NCBI RefSeq assembly: GCF_016859285.1
Contig: NC_053421.1
Span: 1,279,100 to 1,343,099, forward strand
Source: Xiphias gladius
Lineage: Eukaryota; Chordata; Actinopteri; Istiophoriformes; Xiphiidae
Reading direction: 5' to 3'
DNA: 64,000 nt
How positions within the stretch are numbered: position 1 is the first letter of the stretch; each line of letters begins with the position of its first letter. Under the pieces are notes generated by a model. That model was not told where the DNA came from and made no database searches. It was given only the letters and a program-made list of their open reading frames with translations. Position numbers and translations under genes: made by a program. Below are positions 1 through 12,010 of the stretch, one piece after another.

Positions 1-708
1 TACACCATGGAAGAAAACAAAAGCCTTTAATGAGTATTTGGAAGACATGTATGAGGAAGAAGAAATAATAATAAATTATTAGAGTGGTTTTGGGAGATCC
101 ACTCTATGCTCCAGCCTTTCTATTTTTCTCAAAAAACATCTTAACCTCCAACAGTTTCCATCTTCATGCACAATTCATATGTCAAAATGTAGACAAATTT
201 TTCATTTCTCAACTAATTGTACTCTCTTTGCGACATGACTAAAGGTTTTTGAATAAATTGCTGGAAAGCACAAATCTAATACTCCTATGTTATTTGAGCT
301 CTGAAGCTCCCTGTAAAACAAAGAGATGATGTGAGTCTTTAACCTTTGACAGCTCCTACAGAGTAAAAATGTGTACAGGCCGCAAAAATATCATAAGTAA
401 CATTAGGAATAGTGTAGAAATATTATATTAATATTAAGTTACTGAAACCACATGTATACTGTATGTATACAGTGTACAGTGTGGTAGAGGCATTTCAAAT
501 AGCACTACCACATGCAAATACATTTGTTCGTGTTTAGTGCATTATGTGTTTTGATGACTCTTCTCACCCAACATAAACACACACACGTATCACTGTCATA
601 TTAATGAATAATATATTAAGTTATAACATTTCGTCTCAAACTTTTTGAAGGGGAAATACTGCAAGTAATGAATAAACCAGTAAACCAGTAGTCTACTGGT
701 AACCTTAC
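1..708. other. rbm42 intron at the left edge, no recognised feature
   Basis: A + strand frame at 2-82 ends in a stop (TPWKKTKAFNEYLEDMYEE, then acidic) and could be the tail of a transposon protein, but I do not recognise it. No further rbm42 exon was found between 1 and 708. Confidence 0.4.
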
Positions 709-780
709 CAGGTCTCTGCAGGATATGGGGGACAAAAGCTGGTCTCATCATGGGAGGAGGGGGAGGACGTACTGGAGGGA
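709..780 (-). CDS. rbm42: rbm42 coding exon 4
   Basis: Acceptor GTCACAG, donor CCTG|GTAAGG. It encodes VPPVRPPPPPMMRPAFVPHI followed by LQRPG. The MRPAFVPHILQR block matches the mammalian LRPAFVPHVLQR segment. Later exons are off the window. Confidence 0.92.
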
Positions 781-3700
781 CTGTGACAGACACACAGTGA
801 GTGTAAATTAGTGTGTAATTAGAGTTTAAAAATCTGAAGAGCACAGTATGACAGCAGCTTGACAAGTGTTTGTATATATACACATATACACATACACATA
901 CACACAATGGACATAGTTTAGGAAGGCACACACCTGTGTACATGAGGTCGTACAATTCACCCTGCATATGTCAGGACAAAAACCAAGCCATGAGAACCAA
1001 GGAACCCTCTTTAGACCTCCGCAACAGATCAGGGCAAGGGAATAAAACCATTTCTAAAGCTTTTAATTTTCCCAGAAGCAGAGTGGCCTCAATAATTGCA
1101 AAATTGAAGAATTTTGGAATCACCAGGACTCTTTCTTGAGTTGGCCATCCAGTCAAACTGAGTAAGGGGCTGTCCAGATGTAGCCTCTTTTGCGCGCGTT
1201 CTCGACTCACAGAGATGGAAAATTCTCAATTTTTTCAAATGCAGCAAGCACACCACAGGTCGTGACAAGAATTACCCAATCAGCTACAGAGGACTTGCTT
1301 TACCCTTTCCGTCCAAGGACTTCATAACATCCTGTTTTGGTTGCTTAGTAATGGCAGGCGCAACAGCATTGCAACCTCCCAAGCGCTTTGGAAGAATGCG
1401 GCACGGCTGGCGTGTTCTATATGTTTTTTAGATGCTCATCTGAATAGCTCGTAACTTGGCAAGAAGGAACTTGGTCAGGGAGGTGACCAAGAACCCAACG
1501 GTCACTCTAATAGAGCTTCAGAAGTTCTCTGCAGAGATGGGAGAACCTGCTGGAAGGTCAACCAACTCAGCAGCAGTCAGTCAGGCCTTTATGTTAAAGT
1601 GGCTAGACGTAAGCTACTTTGAGTAAAAGACATATGACAGCCTACTTGGAGTTTGCCAAACCGTATTTAAAGAACTCTCAGAACATGAAGAAAAGATTAT
1701 CTCGTCTGATGAGACTGAGTGTCTCAGCCAAAGCCAAGACTGAAATCCCATAGAAGATCTGTTGAGAGACCTGAAGATGGCAGTCTACAGACACTTCCCA
1801 TCCTGTCTGACGGAGCTTGAGAGGAAATGCCAGGAAGAATAGACAGAAGAGATAAACTGCCCAAATCCAGGTCTGCAAAGCTTGCAGACTTCCCTAAGGA
1901 GACTCAAAGCTGCAGTTGCTGCCAAACAGGATTCTAGAAAGTACTGAATTAAGGGTCTGAATACTTTTGTAAAGGAGAGATTTCAGCTTTCGATTCTTAA
2001 TAAATTTGCAAATAAAAAAAAAAAATCTAAAATCACGTTTTTACTTTAGTCATTATGGGTAACTGAGAGTAGACTGATGGGCGAAAAGGGAAAATGTATC
2101 CATTTAAAATAAAAATGACAAAAAAGAAATATGTGTATCATACCGAACTTATTTGACAGTATAACTACACCCTGAATTTTAAATTACTTTCAATGATGTT
2201 GAACAGTATTTAATACAAAGTATGTTACTGACAAACCCTAGTTAGTGTATGCATGTGACAGTTTATGTTCACCTGGTCCCACAAAAGCCGGTGGTGGAGG
2301 ACCAACGAAACTGGCAGCTCTGGCCTCTAATGTCTGCTGGACCTAAGAGAGAGGAGACAGACAATGTTTGAGTGAGAGAGTGAGAGAGATAGTAGATACC
2401 CTGTCTTATCACGACATTTTCTCTGTCAGGTGCTCTGCTTTAGAGTATTTGGCCTGAGCTGCCAAATTGCATGACCATTAACTAATAAATATCATCTCAG
2501 CCATTAAGATAAACAATGCATTTGTTTCTATAAATTCATGACTCTACAATAAGCAGTCTGGATATTACTATCCAGATATTAGAATATTATTAGAATAGTA
2601 CAAACCTGTCTGTAGGTGTTGGTGCCTATAATGGGTCGCACTACTGGAACCGCTGGGACAGCCAGAGCTACAGGTACTGCCTCCATAACAGGTGGGCTTC
2701 CTGATACCGGTACTGGACCACCAAGAACCTCCTGCTCAAAACTACAGCAAAGAAGGATAGAGACAGACTGACATTTATAATGGGGATCAGAAATTAACAG
2801 TTTTATTTTTGGAGTCAACTAGTTGATTCCCATCTGGACTAAACTGTTTAAAAAAAATATTATAACTGCTAAAACATGAAGGGAAAAATACAGAATGATT
2901 GAAAAACTTTGCAGACAAAAAAAGCGAAGTGTTAATTCCCTGAGGGATTGAACAGAGAATGGAAGTGAGGGATTCCATAGCGCCTATAGTGAATCCACTC
3001 AGTCAAGTGGAGCTGTGCAGCAACTTGCAACCCTATCCAACTGCAGAAAATACTAGAGGTACAGGCTAAAACACATTAATTATTCAATTATCAAAATTGT
3101 CGGAAAGTAATTTTCTGTTGATTGACAAACAGATTATTCAGCTTATTATTTCAGCAATAATTCTACGACACCAAAATTACCTTACTCTTAATAGTCAATA
3201 ACTACTTTTGAATGTTCTCTAGTTTATGTGACAACTGATAATAAAATATTTTGTGTGTTTAGGTATTGTTTACCACTTGTAATAATTCTATTTCTGAATG
3301 GCAGCAGCAATGTTTAGTAAAATTTTCAGGAACTCATCTGTCCATCCTCCTCCTCTGTCACTCAGTGTACAGCAGCTGCACTGCTCAGAGCATAAGAAGG
3401 CGAGTCTATCAAGCTGCTTTTATTTAGTCTCAAGTTTAAATTAAAAAACAAAACAACACAAAACAAAACAAAAAAAACTTACTATTGCCTAGGTTTGTCA
3501 CACAAGCTGCACCGGGACCCGCACTATTTTCCCCATCCGACAGTCAATAGATGGACATGGATTCTAATTCAAATCAACCTGCCAGCTGCAAACATAAAGT
3601 TTAGCCCCAGTCCCATATTTCCCAACATGAATGGTGTCCTACTGGCCCTGATAACACTATATGACAAACAGGGATATCACTCTTCTCAGCTGCCAGTGAG

Positions 3701-4427
3701 ATAAAACCTCATACAGAGGTGCATCAGTGGTGACATAAAGACTGAACCTTTTTTTCATACTTACACTTTAACAGGACTGACTAAACCGGACTTTACTGAA
3801 ATCCTTTCAGTGCTAACAGTGCAGTCATTACATCTAAGTCACTGACATTCTCTGTCCCCGCTCTGTTACCTGTTTTAGGTTATTGAACACATAGGCAAAA
3901 ATTTTATGCTGCTGTTTCTGTGCCCTGTAGGAGTGGATGTGTGTGTTTGTATAAAAGTGGTTATTAGGCAGCTGGGCCAGGGTGCTATTCTGTTGAGTTG
4001 GGTGGACTTTTTAAATTTTTTATTGCTTTGAGTTTTCTTGTGTATCTGTGTGTATGGTTTGCTGTTGATGCTGCTACGGTTGTACCTGCCCGCTATGTAT
4101 CTTGGCATGGGTTGTGCCAGACTATGTTACCATGCCCTCCAACTGGTGTTTTACGTGGCTCAATGTAACTTAATTAAAAACTGGTGATTTAACAACTAAC
4201 GTTATGGTGCAAACAAACTGTACCTTGTCTTGGAGGTTGGCCCACCTGATTTTCTCTATGCCCATCACAGTATAAATTCTGCTTCTGTTGCTAGGTACCA
4301 CTTGGGATAAGTAAGAAATTTGGGTTTTTTATGATTTGGATGAATGGACCCTTAAAAGCAGTTGTACTCACAGAGCCATCTCAGCTTCCATCTCTTTCAT
4401 ACGTTCCTCTCCTGACTTGAGCGGCAT
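709..4427 (-). CDS. rbm42: rbm42, RNA-binding protein 42, 5' portion (4 coding exons, runs off left edge)
   Basis: Coding exons in order are 4372-4427, 2606-2741, 2273-2342 and 709-780, all with GT-AG borders and consistent phase (334 nt, 111 residues so far). The translation carries hallmarks of RBM42: the start-proximal SGEERMKEMEAEMALFEQEV, then VVRPIIGTNTYRQVQQTLEA, then RPAFVPHILQRPG, with proline-rich linkers. RBM42 is a nuclear and stress-granule RNA-binding protein, reported to interact with hnRNP K, with a single C-terminal RRM. The RRM exons would lie left of base 1 and are not seen. The start is MPLK, shorter than the glycine/proline-rich N-terminus of mammals; no upstream in-frame coding exon is evident. 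A Tc1 relic sits in the intron between the last two exons. Identity is confident; the 5' UTR is not. Confidence 0.93.
950..2110 (+). mobile_element. Tc1-like transposon relic inside rbm42 intron
   Basis: At 985-1140 a frame reads like the Tc1 N-terminal helix-turn-helix (GQGNKTISKAFNFPRSRVAS, stop, then GHPVKLS). At 1735-1830 the C-terminal catalytic neighbourhood survives with stops (IEDLLRDLKMAVYRHFP). At 1950-2085 is the usual 3' end of a fish Tc1: GGTCTGAATACTTTTGTAAA, an A-rich run and a stretch close to TCATTATGGGTAACTG. Stops and internal loss make it inactive. Confidence 0.75.
2273..2342 (-). CDS. rbm42: rbm42 coding exon 3
   Basis: Acceptor CTTAG, donor CCAG|GTGAAC. It encodes VQQTLEARAASFVGPPPPAF and continues the RBM42 sequence directly from exon 2; 70 nt, leaving phase 1. 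Confidence 0.92.
2606..2741 (-). CDS. rbm42: rbm42 coding exon 2
   Basis: Acceptor TGTAG at 2742-2746, donor CAG|GTTTGT. It starts FEQEVLGGPVPV and ends with the diagnostic RPIIGTNTYRQ (mammalian form RPIIATNTYQQ). The middle is rich in Val, Pro and Ala, as in the family. Confidence 0.93.
2743..4371. other. rbm42: rbm42 intron 1, no recognised feature
   Basis: 1.6 kb between coding exons 1 and 2. Short open frames (for example 3495-3704 and 3875-4108) resemble nothing I know. It is A/T-rich with short poly-A runs near 3440-3480. Confidence 0.5.
4372..4427 (-). CDS. rbm42: rbm42 coding exon 1 (start codon)
   Basis: ATG on the minus strand at 4427. It encodes MPLKSGEERMKEMEAEMA and two bases of a Leu codon; the donor is CT|GTGAGT. 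An ATAG lies one base before the ATG, so the ATG may open the first bases of an exon spliced to an upstream non-coding exon. The acidic/basic helix is the best conserved N-terminal stretch of RBM42. Confidence 0.9.
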
Positions 4428-4760
4428 GCTATGAGACAAAAACACCGATCGGGGAACAGCCAAACAAAAGCTCAATCTAATTAAGTTACAAGACAATATA
4501 GCAATTGAATTCTTAGACACATGATATAGAATATATTAATTGCAAAAGACTCCACTATTTTCATTTGGCCTAAAAAAAATATAAGGCCATATTATAGCGG
4601 TGAACTTTAACATAATCAGTAGTTTGCTGTAGGTTTTCTAAAGTACACTGAAACCTAACGTTTCTTAATCCAACGGTATTTGCATGATCACACAGGAAAG
4701 TTAACAATTACTACACTTACCTTCATGTATGATATAGACAGTTTCGATATGAATGGTTAC

Positions 4761-5140
4761 CTCTCGCTGACCAAGTTGACTTAACACGCCGGGCTTTAAT
4801 ATTAAGATAAGTAATGTTGGTTAGCACACCATAAACTAGCTAAGCTAGCAATTAACCTGGCTCTACTGTACTGGCCAGCTAACCGCCAACCTTAACGCTA
4901 ACTTACTTGACTGATTTCTACGCTACTGCTAACTAACCTGGCTACCCACTAGGAATAAACATGTTGAAATTGTAGATAATTATTAATAAGATACGGTATG
5001 AGCTGTGGAAATACTCTCTTAACGACAGCGTTATGCTTCTTGCACCCAGGTCTTCTTATTGCTTTACGGCCGGCGGATGGCATCCAGTTTATTGGTGGAT
5101 TACCGCCACCTTCTGCTCCGGAGTGTGGATCAGTCAATAG
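4761..5140 (-). promoter_or_regulatory. rbm42: probable rbm42 5' UTR exon and promoter region
   Basis: On the minus strand GCGAGAG|GTAACC at 4761 is a good splice donor upstream of the coding start, and a GC-richer patch (ACGGCCGGCGGATGG, near 5066-5080) lies about 300 bp further upstream. This fits a non-coding first exon with a TATA-less promoter. Inferred from position only. Confidence 0.3.
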
Positions 5141-5180
5141 ACTTGCAAGCTAAATACCTTCAAAAAAAAAGCGCAAGAGA

Positions 5181-5182
5181 TA

Positions 5183-5223
<41 letters not shown>
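5181..5223. repeat. (CA)n microsatellite
   Basis: Uninterrupted CA dinucleotide run of about 20 units. It makes an artefactual His-Thr open frame across it. Confidence 0.97.
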
Positions 5224-5224
<1 letters not shown>

Positions 5225-5229
5225 GTACA

Positions 5230-5780
5230 CTACATTTTATTCCCAATGCTTTACAACCCCATCCCTATCCATGTCAGCCTTCCTACCACCCTATTCCTGT
5301 TTATCCATCATATCCTATGCTGTCTTATCCATGCTCAGTAATCCTTTTGCTGTTAATTCCTGCACCTCTAATTCCCTCAGATTATTCCTCATCATCTCCT
5401 GTATTTTGCTCAGTGCACAGTGCCCCAACCTTAACCTTGTCAACACCATTCCCTCTCTCCTGTGTCCACTACCTAGCCTTGTAACTTTGACACTCTTTTG
5501 AATTTGATATAGATGTCTCCCTTTCCCTCTTAGTCATACTTTTCTTGCCACAGTTTGTTGATGTTTTCCCCTGATGACACATATTTAATTTCTACTCTAC
5601 TGACATTAATTTGAATTTCTATCATTCCTTTCTTTAAAGTCGTCTTCGCCAATTCATCCACCCTCTCATTCCCACTCTCCACTACATGCGCTGAAACCCA
5701 CAGAAATTTTACCTGACCTCCCTGTTTTAGTATTCTTGTGGCTGACTGAGGGACTTCATATAGTACATCTAATACACTTT
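5230..5780 (-). mobile_element. non-LTR retrotransposon 3' fragment (RNase H domain)
   Basis: The minus strand at about 5630-5725 reads VKFLWVSAHVVESGNERVDE followed by LAKTTLK. This is the conserved end of the RNase H domain of I/Nimb-type non-LTR elements (usual form FLWVPAHVGIKGNEVADKLA). Frames on either side are broken. It is the same class as the larger fragment at 45840-47290. Confidence 0.7.
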
Positions 5781-6374
5781 AGGGGGTTACAAATACGATG
5801 TAATGCATTATTACAGTTAATGAAAGGTTTAAGTAAAACTGCCCCTTTTAAGTAGAACTTATAACCTCCAGCCTCTGCCTTTGAAAAAAATGTATAGGAA
5901 TTACTCCTTGTGGTTTTGATGTCTCTATCATTGTCCTATCAAACCAGGCCATATGACTGAATAATTGTTTTGCACTTAAACTATTTTTTTTTAAATTGCC
6001 TTTATTGTTGTCATTTACCCTTTTTTGTAATAATATATAATAATTACAATATTTTAAATGATTATTTTACGTAAAAAAAAATGAATCTGAACAGATGCTG
6101 TGCACAGGAATTCTTGAATATTGAAGGGTTTTGCTGAACCCTGATGAAAAAAAAAAAAGCGATTGTGAAATTTCTTGAAGGTAATTTTTCACAAAATATG
6201 TCAGGATATAGCATTTTAATAATTAAAAGTTGAAGACTACACATTGAGACAACATCTTCGTTGTGACCTGATGTTGTGGAGGCATTGAAGACTGCACATT
6301 TAGACAACGTCAACATCGCAACCCAACGTCTGATCAAATTTAATTTATTTATATTTCAACCTCCTAATGATGTC
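5781..6374. other. intergenic, no gene recognised
   Basis: A/T-rich. It contains a repeated phrase about TTGAAGACT(A/G)CACATT(G/T)AGACAAC at 6230-6310, which suggests an old dispersed repeat. Confidence 0.4.
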
Positions 6375-6930
6375 AAGGTTCTAGATGGGGGTCTGGAGGA
6401 AACCAGGCCCTGCTCATCGCCTGCCCAATACCATCCCACTGGTGAGGCATGGTGGTGGCAGCATCATGCTATGGGGTTTTTTTTCAGCGGCTGGGACAGG
6501 GAGGCTCGTCAGGGTTGAGGGAGGCTGAATGGAGCAAAATACGTATATATCCTCGAAGAAAACCAGGTCCAGAGTGCTAAGGACCTCAGACTGGGCTGAA
6601 GGTTCACCTTCCAATGGACAATCGCCCTAGGCACACTGCCAAGACAACACAGGAGTGGCTTAGGGTCAACTCGGTGAATGTCATAGAGTGGCCCAGCCAT
6701 AGCCCTGACTTGAACCCAATTGAACATCTCTGGAGAGACCTGAAAATGGCTGTCCACCAACAGTCCCCATCAAATCTGACACAGTTTTAGAGGATCTGCA
6801 GAGAAGAATGGCAGAAAATCCCAAAATCTAGGTGTGGAAACCTTTTTGCATTATGCCCAAGAAGACTCGAGCCTGGGGGGTAAAGGGGTCTGAATAATTT
6901 GAATGCACTGCATCTGCACACCACTAGAGG
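6375..6930 (+). mobile_element. 5'-truncated Tc1-like transposon relic
   Basis: It starts within the catalytic half. TGGTGGCAGCATCATGCTATGG at 6450-6471 is the GGGSIMLWG region, and at 6700-6750 [20 protein letters not shown] holds the final catalytic Glu of the DDE triad. Stops and frameshifts follow. It ends near 6910 with GGGGTCTGAATAATTTGAAT, typical of fish Tc1 3' ends. Confidence 0.8.
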
Positions 6931-6989
6931 TGACTGAGAGAATACATTTTTTGTAATTGTAATTCAGGTGAACTGACCCTTTAAGCTTT

Positions 6990-7560
6990 AATCACAAGGA
7001 AACACTGTTAATAATTAACTAATTAACACCCCTCCATGTGAACCTTATCTCTCCCTATGAGGATTTCGCAACAGGGGTTTGTCTGGATTCCTTACTGTAA
7101 AGAGATTCATGCTGTTACCTTTCTAAAGCTACTTCACACGTCTCGCCCCATGCTACAGGCTGCTGTTTAACAAACCCACCACACCTTTTCACATTAGCAG
7201 GAACTAGACAAACAAAGTTGGTGGGTCCGGATCCTGCAAAAGCCAAAGCAAATCTTCATGTCACTTGAACAAATAAGCACAGTTGCTTGTTTGCAGAGGT
7301 GAAGCTAGACTCCCCACTGGTACTTTCACGCTGTCATATAGGAAATGGGCTTCCAAACATACATAACAATTTCATCACGGTTCCACCACGCACAGACAAA
7401 CACTTGTTGATTAAGCAGTTGGCCAATGTCCAATATCACGTCATGCACTTTGCGAACATTTTGTCTAACTAATGTTGTACCTTGTTGTAGTGGATCTTGG
7501 GTTGGGTGCTGGGATGGCGGCAGCAGAGTAGTGAAACATAGACAGTTGACTCACTCTCAC
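6990..7560 (-). pseudogene. inverted partial duplicate of aldh2 exon 1 and intron 1
   Basis: The reverse complement matches about 11935-12530 of aldh2 over its whole length: the 3' half of exon 1, the splice donor and about 500 bp of intron 1. Shared landmarks include CATGACGTGATATTGGACAT, CATTTCCTATATGACAGC and AGGATCC, then GACCCACCAACTTTGTTTGT. The exon part keeps GCTGCCGCCATCCCAGCACC but lacks one 7-base unit (AGCACCC is present once, not twice), which shifts the frame, and the match stops before the start codon. It is therefore non-functional. An open frame at 7287-7472 on the + strand is the antisense of the intron and has a twin at 12020-12203. Confidence 0.9.
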
Positions 7561-7689
7561 TCTTGTGAGCTAAGAACAGAGAAAGTTACAAAACACTTAA
7601 ATCAGCTAAAAACAGAAACAATTAGTAAAAGAATCATTAACCACAGAGTTTACAGTAGTCTTAAATTCAGTCTGGGATAGCAAGTTTAT

Positions 7690-8750
7690 TATTCCAGTTA
7701 TTGAGCTTGCCTCTCAACACCTGTCTTACCCTCTAGAGGTATTTTGCTGTGTCTGACTCCTTGCATCCTCATCATGGCTCCCATTGGCTTGTGGGATACC
7801 CAGGTACTTGTAGTTGTCCTGTATGTCTGCTATCCAGCCTTCTGGTAACCCCACCCTTTATATATTGATCACCTTCCCTCTCTTTGCGACCATGCGGCCA
7901 CACTTTTCCAGTCCAGATGACACCCCGATGTCCTCACTGTAGATCCTAGTGAGGTGGATCAGTGAGTTGATGTCTCATTCACTCCTGGTGTACAACTTGA
8001 TGTCATCCATATATAGGAGGTGGCTGATGGTCACTCAACTTCTGAATCTGTATTCATATCCACTCTTGGCGATGAAGGGATTTAGGCCTTTGTAGAACAG
8101 TAGCTGGGACAGTGCATTACCTTGGTATATGCCACACTTTATGGTGGCTTGTGCGATGGCCCTCTAGTTGGCTTCCAGTGTTGTTTTCCACAGCCGCACT
8201 GAGTTGTTAATGAAGGTTATCAGTGCACTGTCAGACTTATATAGTGCCAAGCACCCTAGTATCCATGTATGGTGCATTCAGTGGTAGGCTTTCTTGTACA
8301 ATCCAGGTGGTGTTCAGGTTGGTCTGCCTAGTCTTGGAGTCCTAAATGATTGCTCTATTGACCAGTAGCTGGTGCATTGACCCTCTGGGGTTGTTTCTAA
8401 TGACCTTCTGAGCTTTGCTCATGTGTTGACTCATGTGCCCATTCAACTTAGCTGTTATGATGCCTGAGAAGAGCTTCCATGTTGTGGAGAGGCAGGTTAT
8501 TGGCTGGTAGTTCTAAGGTGTTATACACTTTTGGAGATCCTTCATGATCAAGATTGACCTGCCCTGTGTTTGCCAGTCTGGGTGAGTGCCTGTTGTTAAC
8601 AGCTCACTAATTTTTGTTGCCAGGAGATGAAGGAGCGCTGTTAGCTTCATCAGTAGGAGTGGATAATGCAAGATCCTGGTGCTATCCAGCTCTTCATGCC
8701 TGAGTCTTGTTGTTGAATGGGATGTTGAGTGGTTCTTATTCTGGGAGGTT
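7690..8750 (-). mobile_element. non-LTR retrotransposon reverse transcriptase relic, R2/R4-like
   Basis: The minus strand reads broken pieces of a reverse transcriptase: TAKLNGHMSQHMSKAQK near 8450-8400, then LLYKGLNPFIAKSGYEYRFR near 8095-8040, then the catalytic LLYMDDIKLYTRSE near 8015-7975, then SGLEKCGRMVAKRGKVI near 7915-7865, then DNYKYLGIPQANGSHDEDA near 7820-7765. YMDD is the active-site box. The order and wording match the fish elements usually annotated as R2-type; family placement is from memory. In-frame stops are present and both ends are missing. Confidence 0.8.
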
Positions 8751-8775
8751 GCTGTGGTCTGCTCTTATATTTGTA

Positions 8776-8785
8776 CATATATATT

Positions 8786-8829
<44 letters not shown>

Positions 8830-8830
8830 T
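8776..8830. repeat. (TA)n/(CA)n microsatellite
   Basis: ATATAT run at about 8786-8820 ending in ACACACACA. It abuts the truncated end of the neighbouring Tc1 copy. Confidence 0.95.
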
Positions 8831-9800
<970 letters not shown>

Positions 9801-11700
9801 GTCATGTGAACACTGAATATTAAGCACAGTTGAGTCTTATTTGTTTTTTGTTTTTTTGAGGAAGAGTTTAGTTTAGTTTTTTTCATTCTGATAGTTAAAA
9901 AAAAAAATCCATCAATCACAGGACACAGACATTTCTGATGTCAGCATTTCAGCATGCTAGCCTGTTTTTTCAGTTTTACCTCACTTCATTGACTGACTGA
10001 CTGCATTTGTTTTACTGGTCTTTTATTTTACAAGGGTCATTATGATGTCTTATATGTTGTTTAGAAAAGAACCCTTTGTAAGTTGATTGTTAGTCCATAA
10101 CATGGTTGACCCCTGCTGAATGAAGGATGGTAAAGTCCTTAGCTAATGCTACTGAAAAATTACTAATATTATTTGAGTTCTGAGATTTATCTCTGAGTTT
10201 TGAGAATGAATCGGAAAATTTGAATAATGCTAAAGAAGTCAGATGTGTAAAACTGAAATAAGAATTCATTGTTAAATTAACATAATTACAGATATTTTTT
10301 TCGTTTATCATGTTCCATAGAGACATTAGTATCATGAGAGGAAAACATGACCAGAGACGGAAAGGATGTAAGGTTAAATTCATCACATTCAAAAGTAAAT
10401 GTGTCAAATGTAAATTTTATGTCTGTATTTTTTATTTCAATATATGAAAGCATTTTTGTTGTTGTTGTTTAGTATCGTCTGACATTTTATTAAATATCCT
10501 CATAATACAAAATTGGTTAATTTGCACTAATTTTTGTAGATATTCTGTACTTAATATTCAGGGTTGCCAATATGCCAATGTGTGCATGTGCTGGAGCTGG
10601 CTAGACTATGCAGGACCTTTATGGATTCAGTTTGGTGGGTTTTGAAACATACTTAAAAAAACTAGGGAAATATTTAAATATATATATTTATTCACAATAC
10701 ATATGCATACACAATTCCAATTCATTTTCAAAGGACACTTTGAGATACTGCACAAACAAATAGTTAAAAGTTTTATTACTGTATAAGTTGTTGCATAGCA
10801 TCAAAAGATGAATTTATCTTATTACAAAAAAGAAATAAAAACAACTATACAAGAATAATTTAAGCAAGGGTTATCGGATCTGATCCACTGGATCGGTACT
10901 GGCCCCAATACTGACATTATTAAGAGAATCATGTATTGGCCATATGTGACCAATTCAAATTAAATATACTTTTCAGATCTGCTCCTTTCATTTGCTGAGG
11001 TTTAATGTTGATGAGTTAAGCTACAATTGATAGAAGTGCATCACTGCCTCTATGTTTTTCTCAATTCCTGTAAAAGCATGCACAGTACAAAAACGGTATG
11101 GCCCCGATACATTTGTTATATTGTGATCAGAGCGACTATATCAGCCACCAAACATTCTTTTCATATATTGGTATTTCAAGATAAAGCACATTTAAATAGA
11201 AAATACTATCTAATATAATAATTCATTAACCTTCACATAACTACTGTCCAGAGAACTCATCCAAAACATTGTGCAAGGTTTACACTGAGGATTACCATAA
11301 ACAGACACATTTAGTCATAACATAAATAGATAAAGGAAATAGGATATTTACAGAACTGCCTGGTGGCTGTGCGTTACCATTTTGTAAAAGCAGGAAAACA
11401 AAAGATTTGTCCCAACAAGTGTGTTTTTAAAAACAAATTTTACCTACAAGACATTTACATGGATGTATCAAAGGAGCAGACTGGGAGGAAGAGTTATCCT
11501 TAAAGAACACCCGCTGGAATCGTATCTAGTACAAACTGCCTTAATGTTAACAGAATTTGGTATTTTAATAAAAAATCTGTGTATTTCATAGGGAGGCAAT
11601 CAAAGTTTAAACACTGGGTGAATACAAAAATATCGCTTTTTAAACCAGCAGTCAAAAATTGAACTTTTCGTACAAAATGTCGCCGCAAGTTTTTTCATAT
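9801..11700. other. intergenic, no gene recognised
   Basis: A/T-rich. The stretch near 10865-10960 (GGGTTATCGGATCTGATCCACTG onward) resembles a dispersed fish repeat I cannot name. Short open frames at 10090-10407, 11027-11218 and 11500-11688 have no recognisable protein content. Confidence 0.4.
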
Positions 11701-11893
11701 GAGAGGGAGTTCTGTGACGCTGGAATTGCATAGCAACACCGCTGCAGCAACATCATTCTAACTGCTCTTCAGCGTAGGATGATGACGCAACGAGGGTGGG
11801 CAGGCTGAAGGGCCGGCTCTGTACAGGCTGATCGTTGAGCCTCTGGCTGATCACTACGCTGTGTCTGCGGCTTGGCGTGCAATAAGAAGCATC
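11700..11893 (+). promoter_or_regulatory. aldh2: aldh2 promoter and 5' UTR region
   Basis: GC-richer sequence immediately upstream of the aldh2 start, with ATGATGACGCAACGAGGG (11778-11795; TGACGCAA is CRE/C-EBP-like). No clear TATA box. The sequence into the start codon has no splice acceptor, so exon 1 probably carries the 5' UTR. Confidence 0.35.
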
Positions 11894-12010
11894 ATGCTCC
11901 GTACTGTATTTTCTCGGGCCCTTCCCCGACTGAGTCGACTGTCGGTGTGCAACTACTCTGCTGCCGCCATCCCAGCACCCAGCACCCAACCCGAGATCCA
12001 CTACAACAAG
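11894..12010 (+). CDS. aldh2: aldh2 exon 1, mitochondrial presequence
   Basis: [20 protein letters not shown] followed by [19 protein letters not shown], donor AAG|GTATAA. The first 20 residues have five Arg and no acidic residue, as expected for matrix import; the mature chain should begin near SAAAIPAP. The antisense open frame here is an artefact. Confidence 0.96.

Noticed and set aside
5059..5484. 141-codon + strand open frame
   Set aside because: It is carried by the (CA)n run, giving a His-Thr repeat, and by antisense of a retrotransposon fragment.
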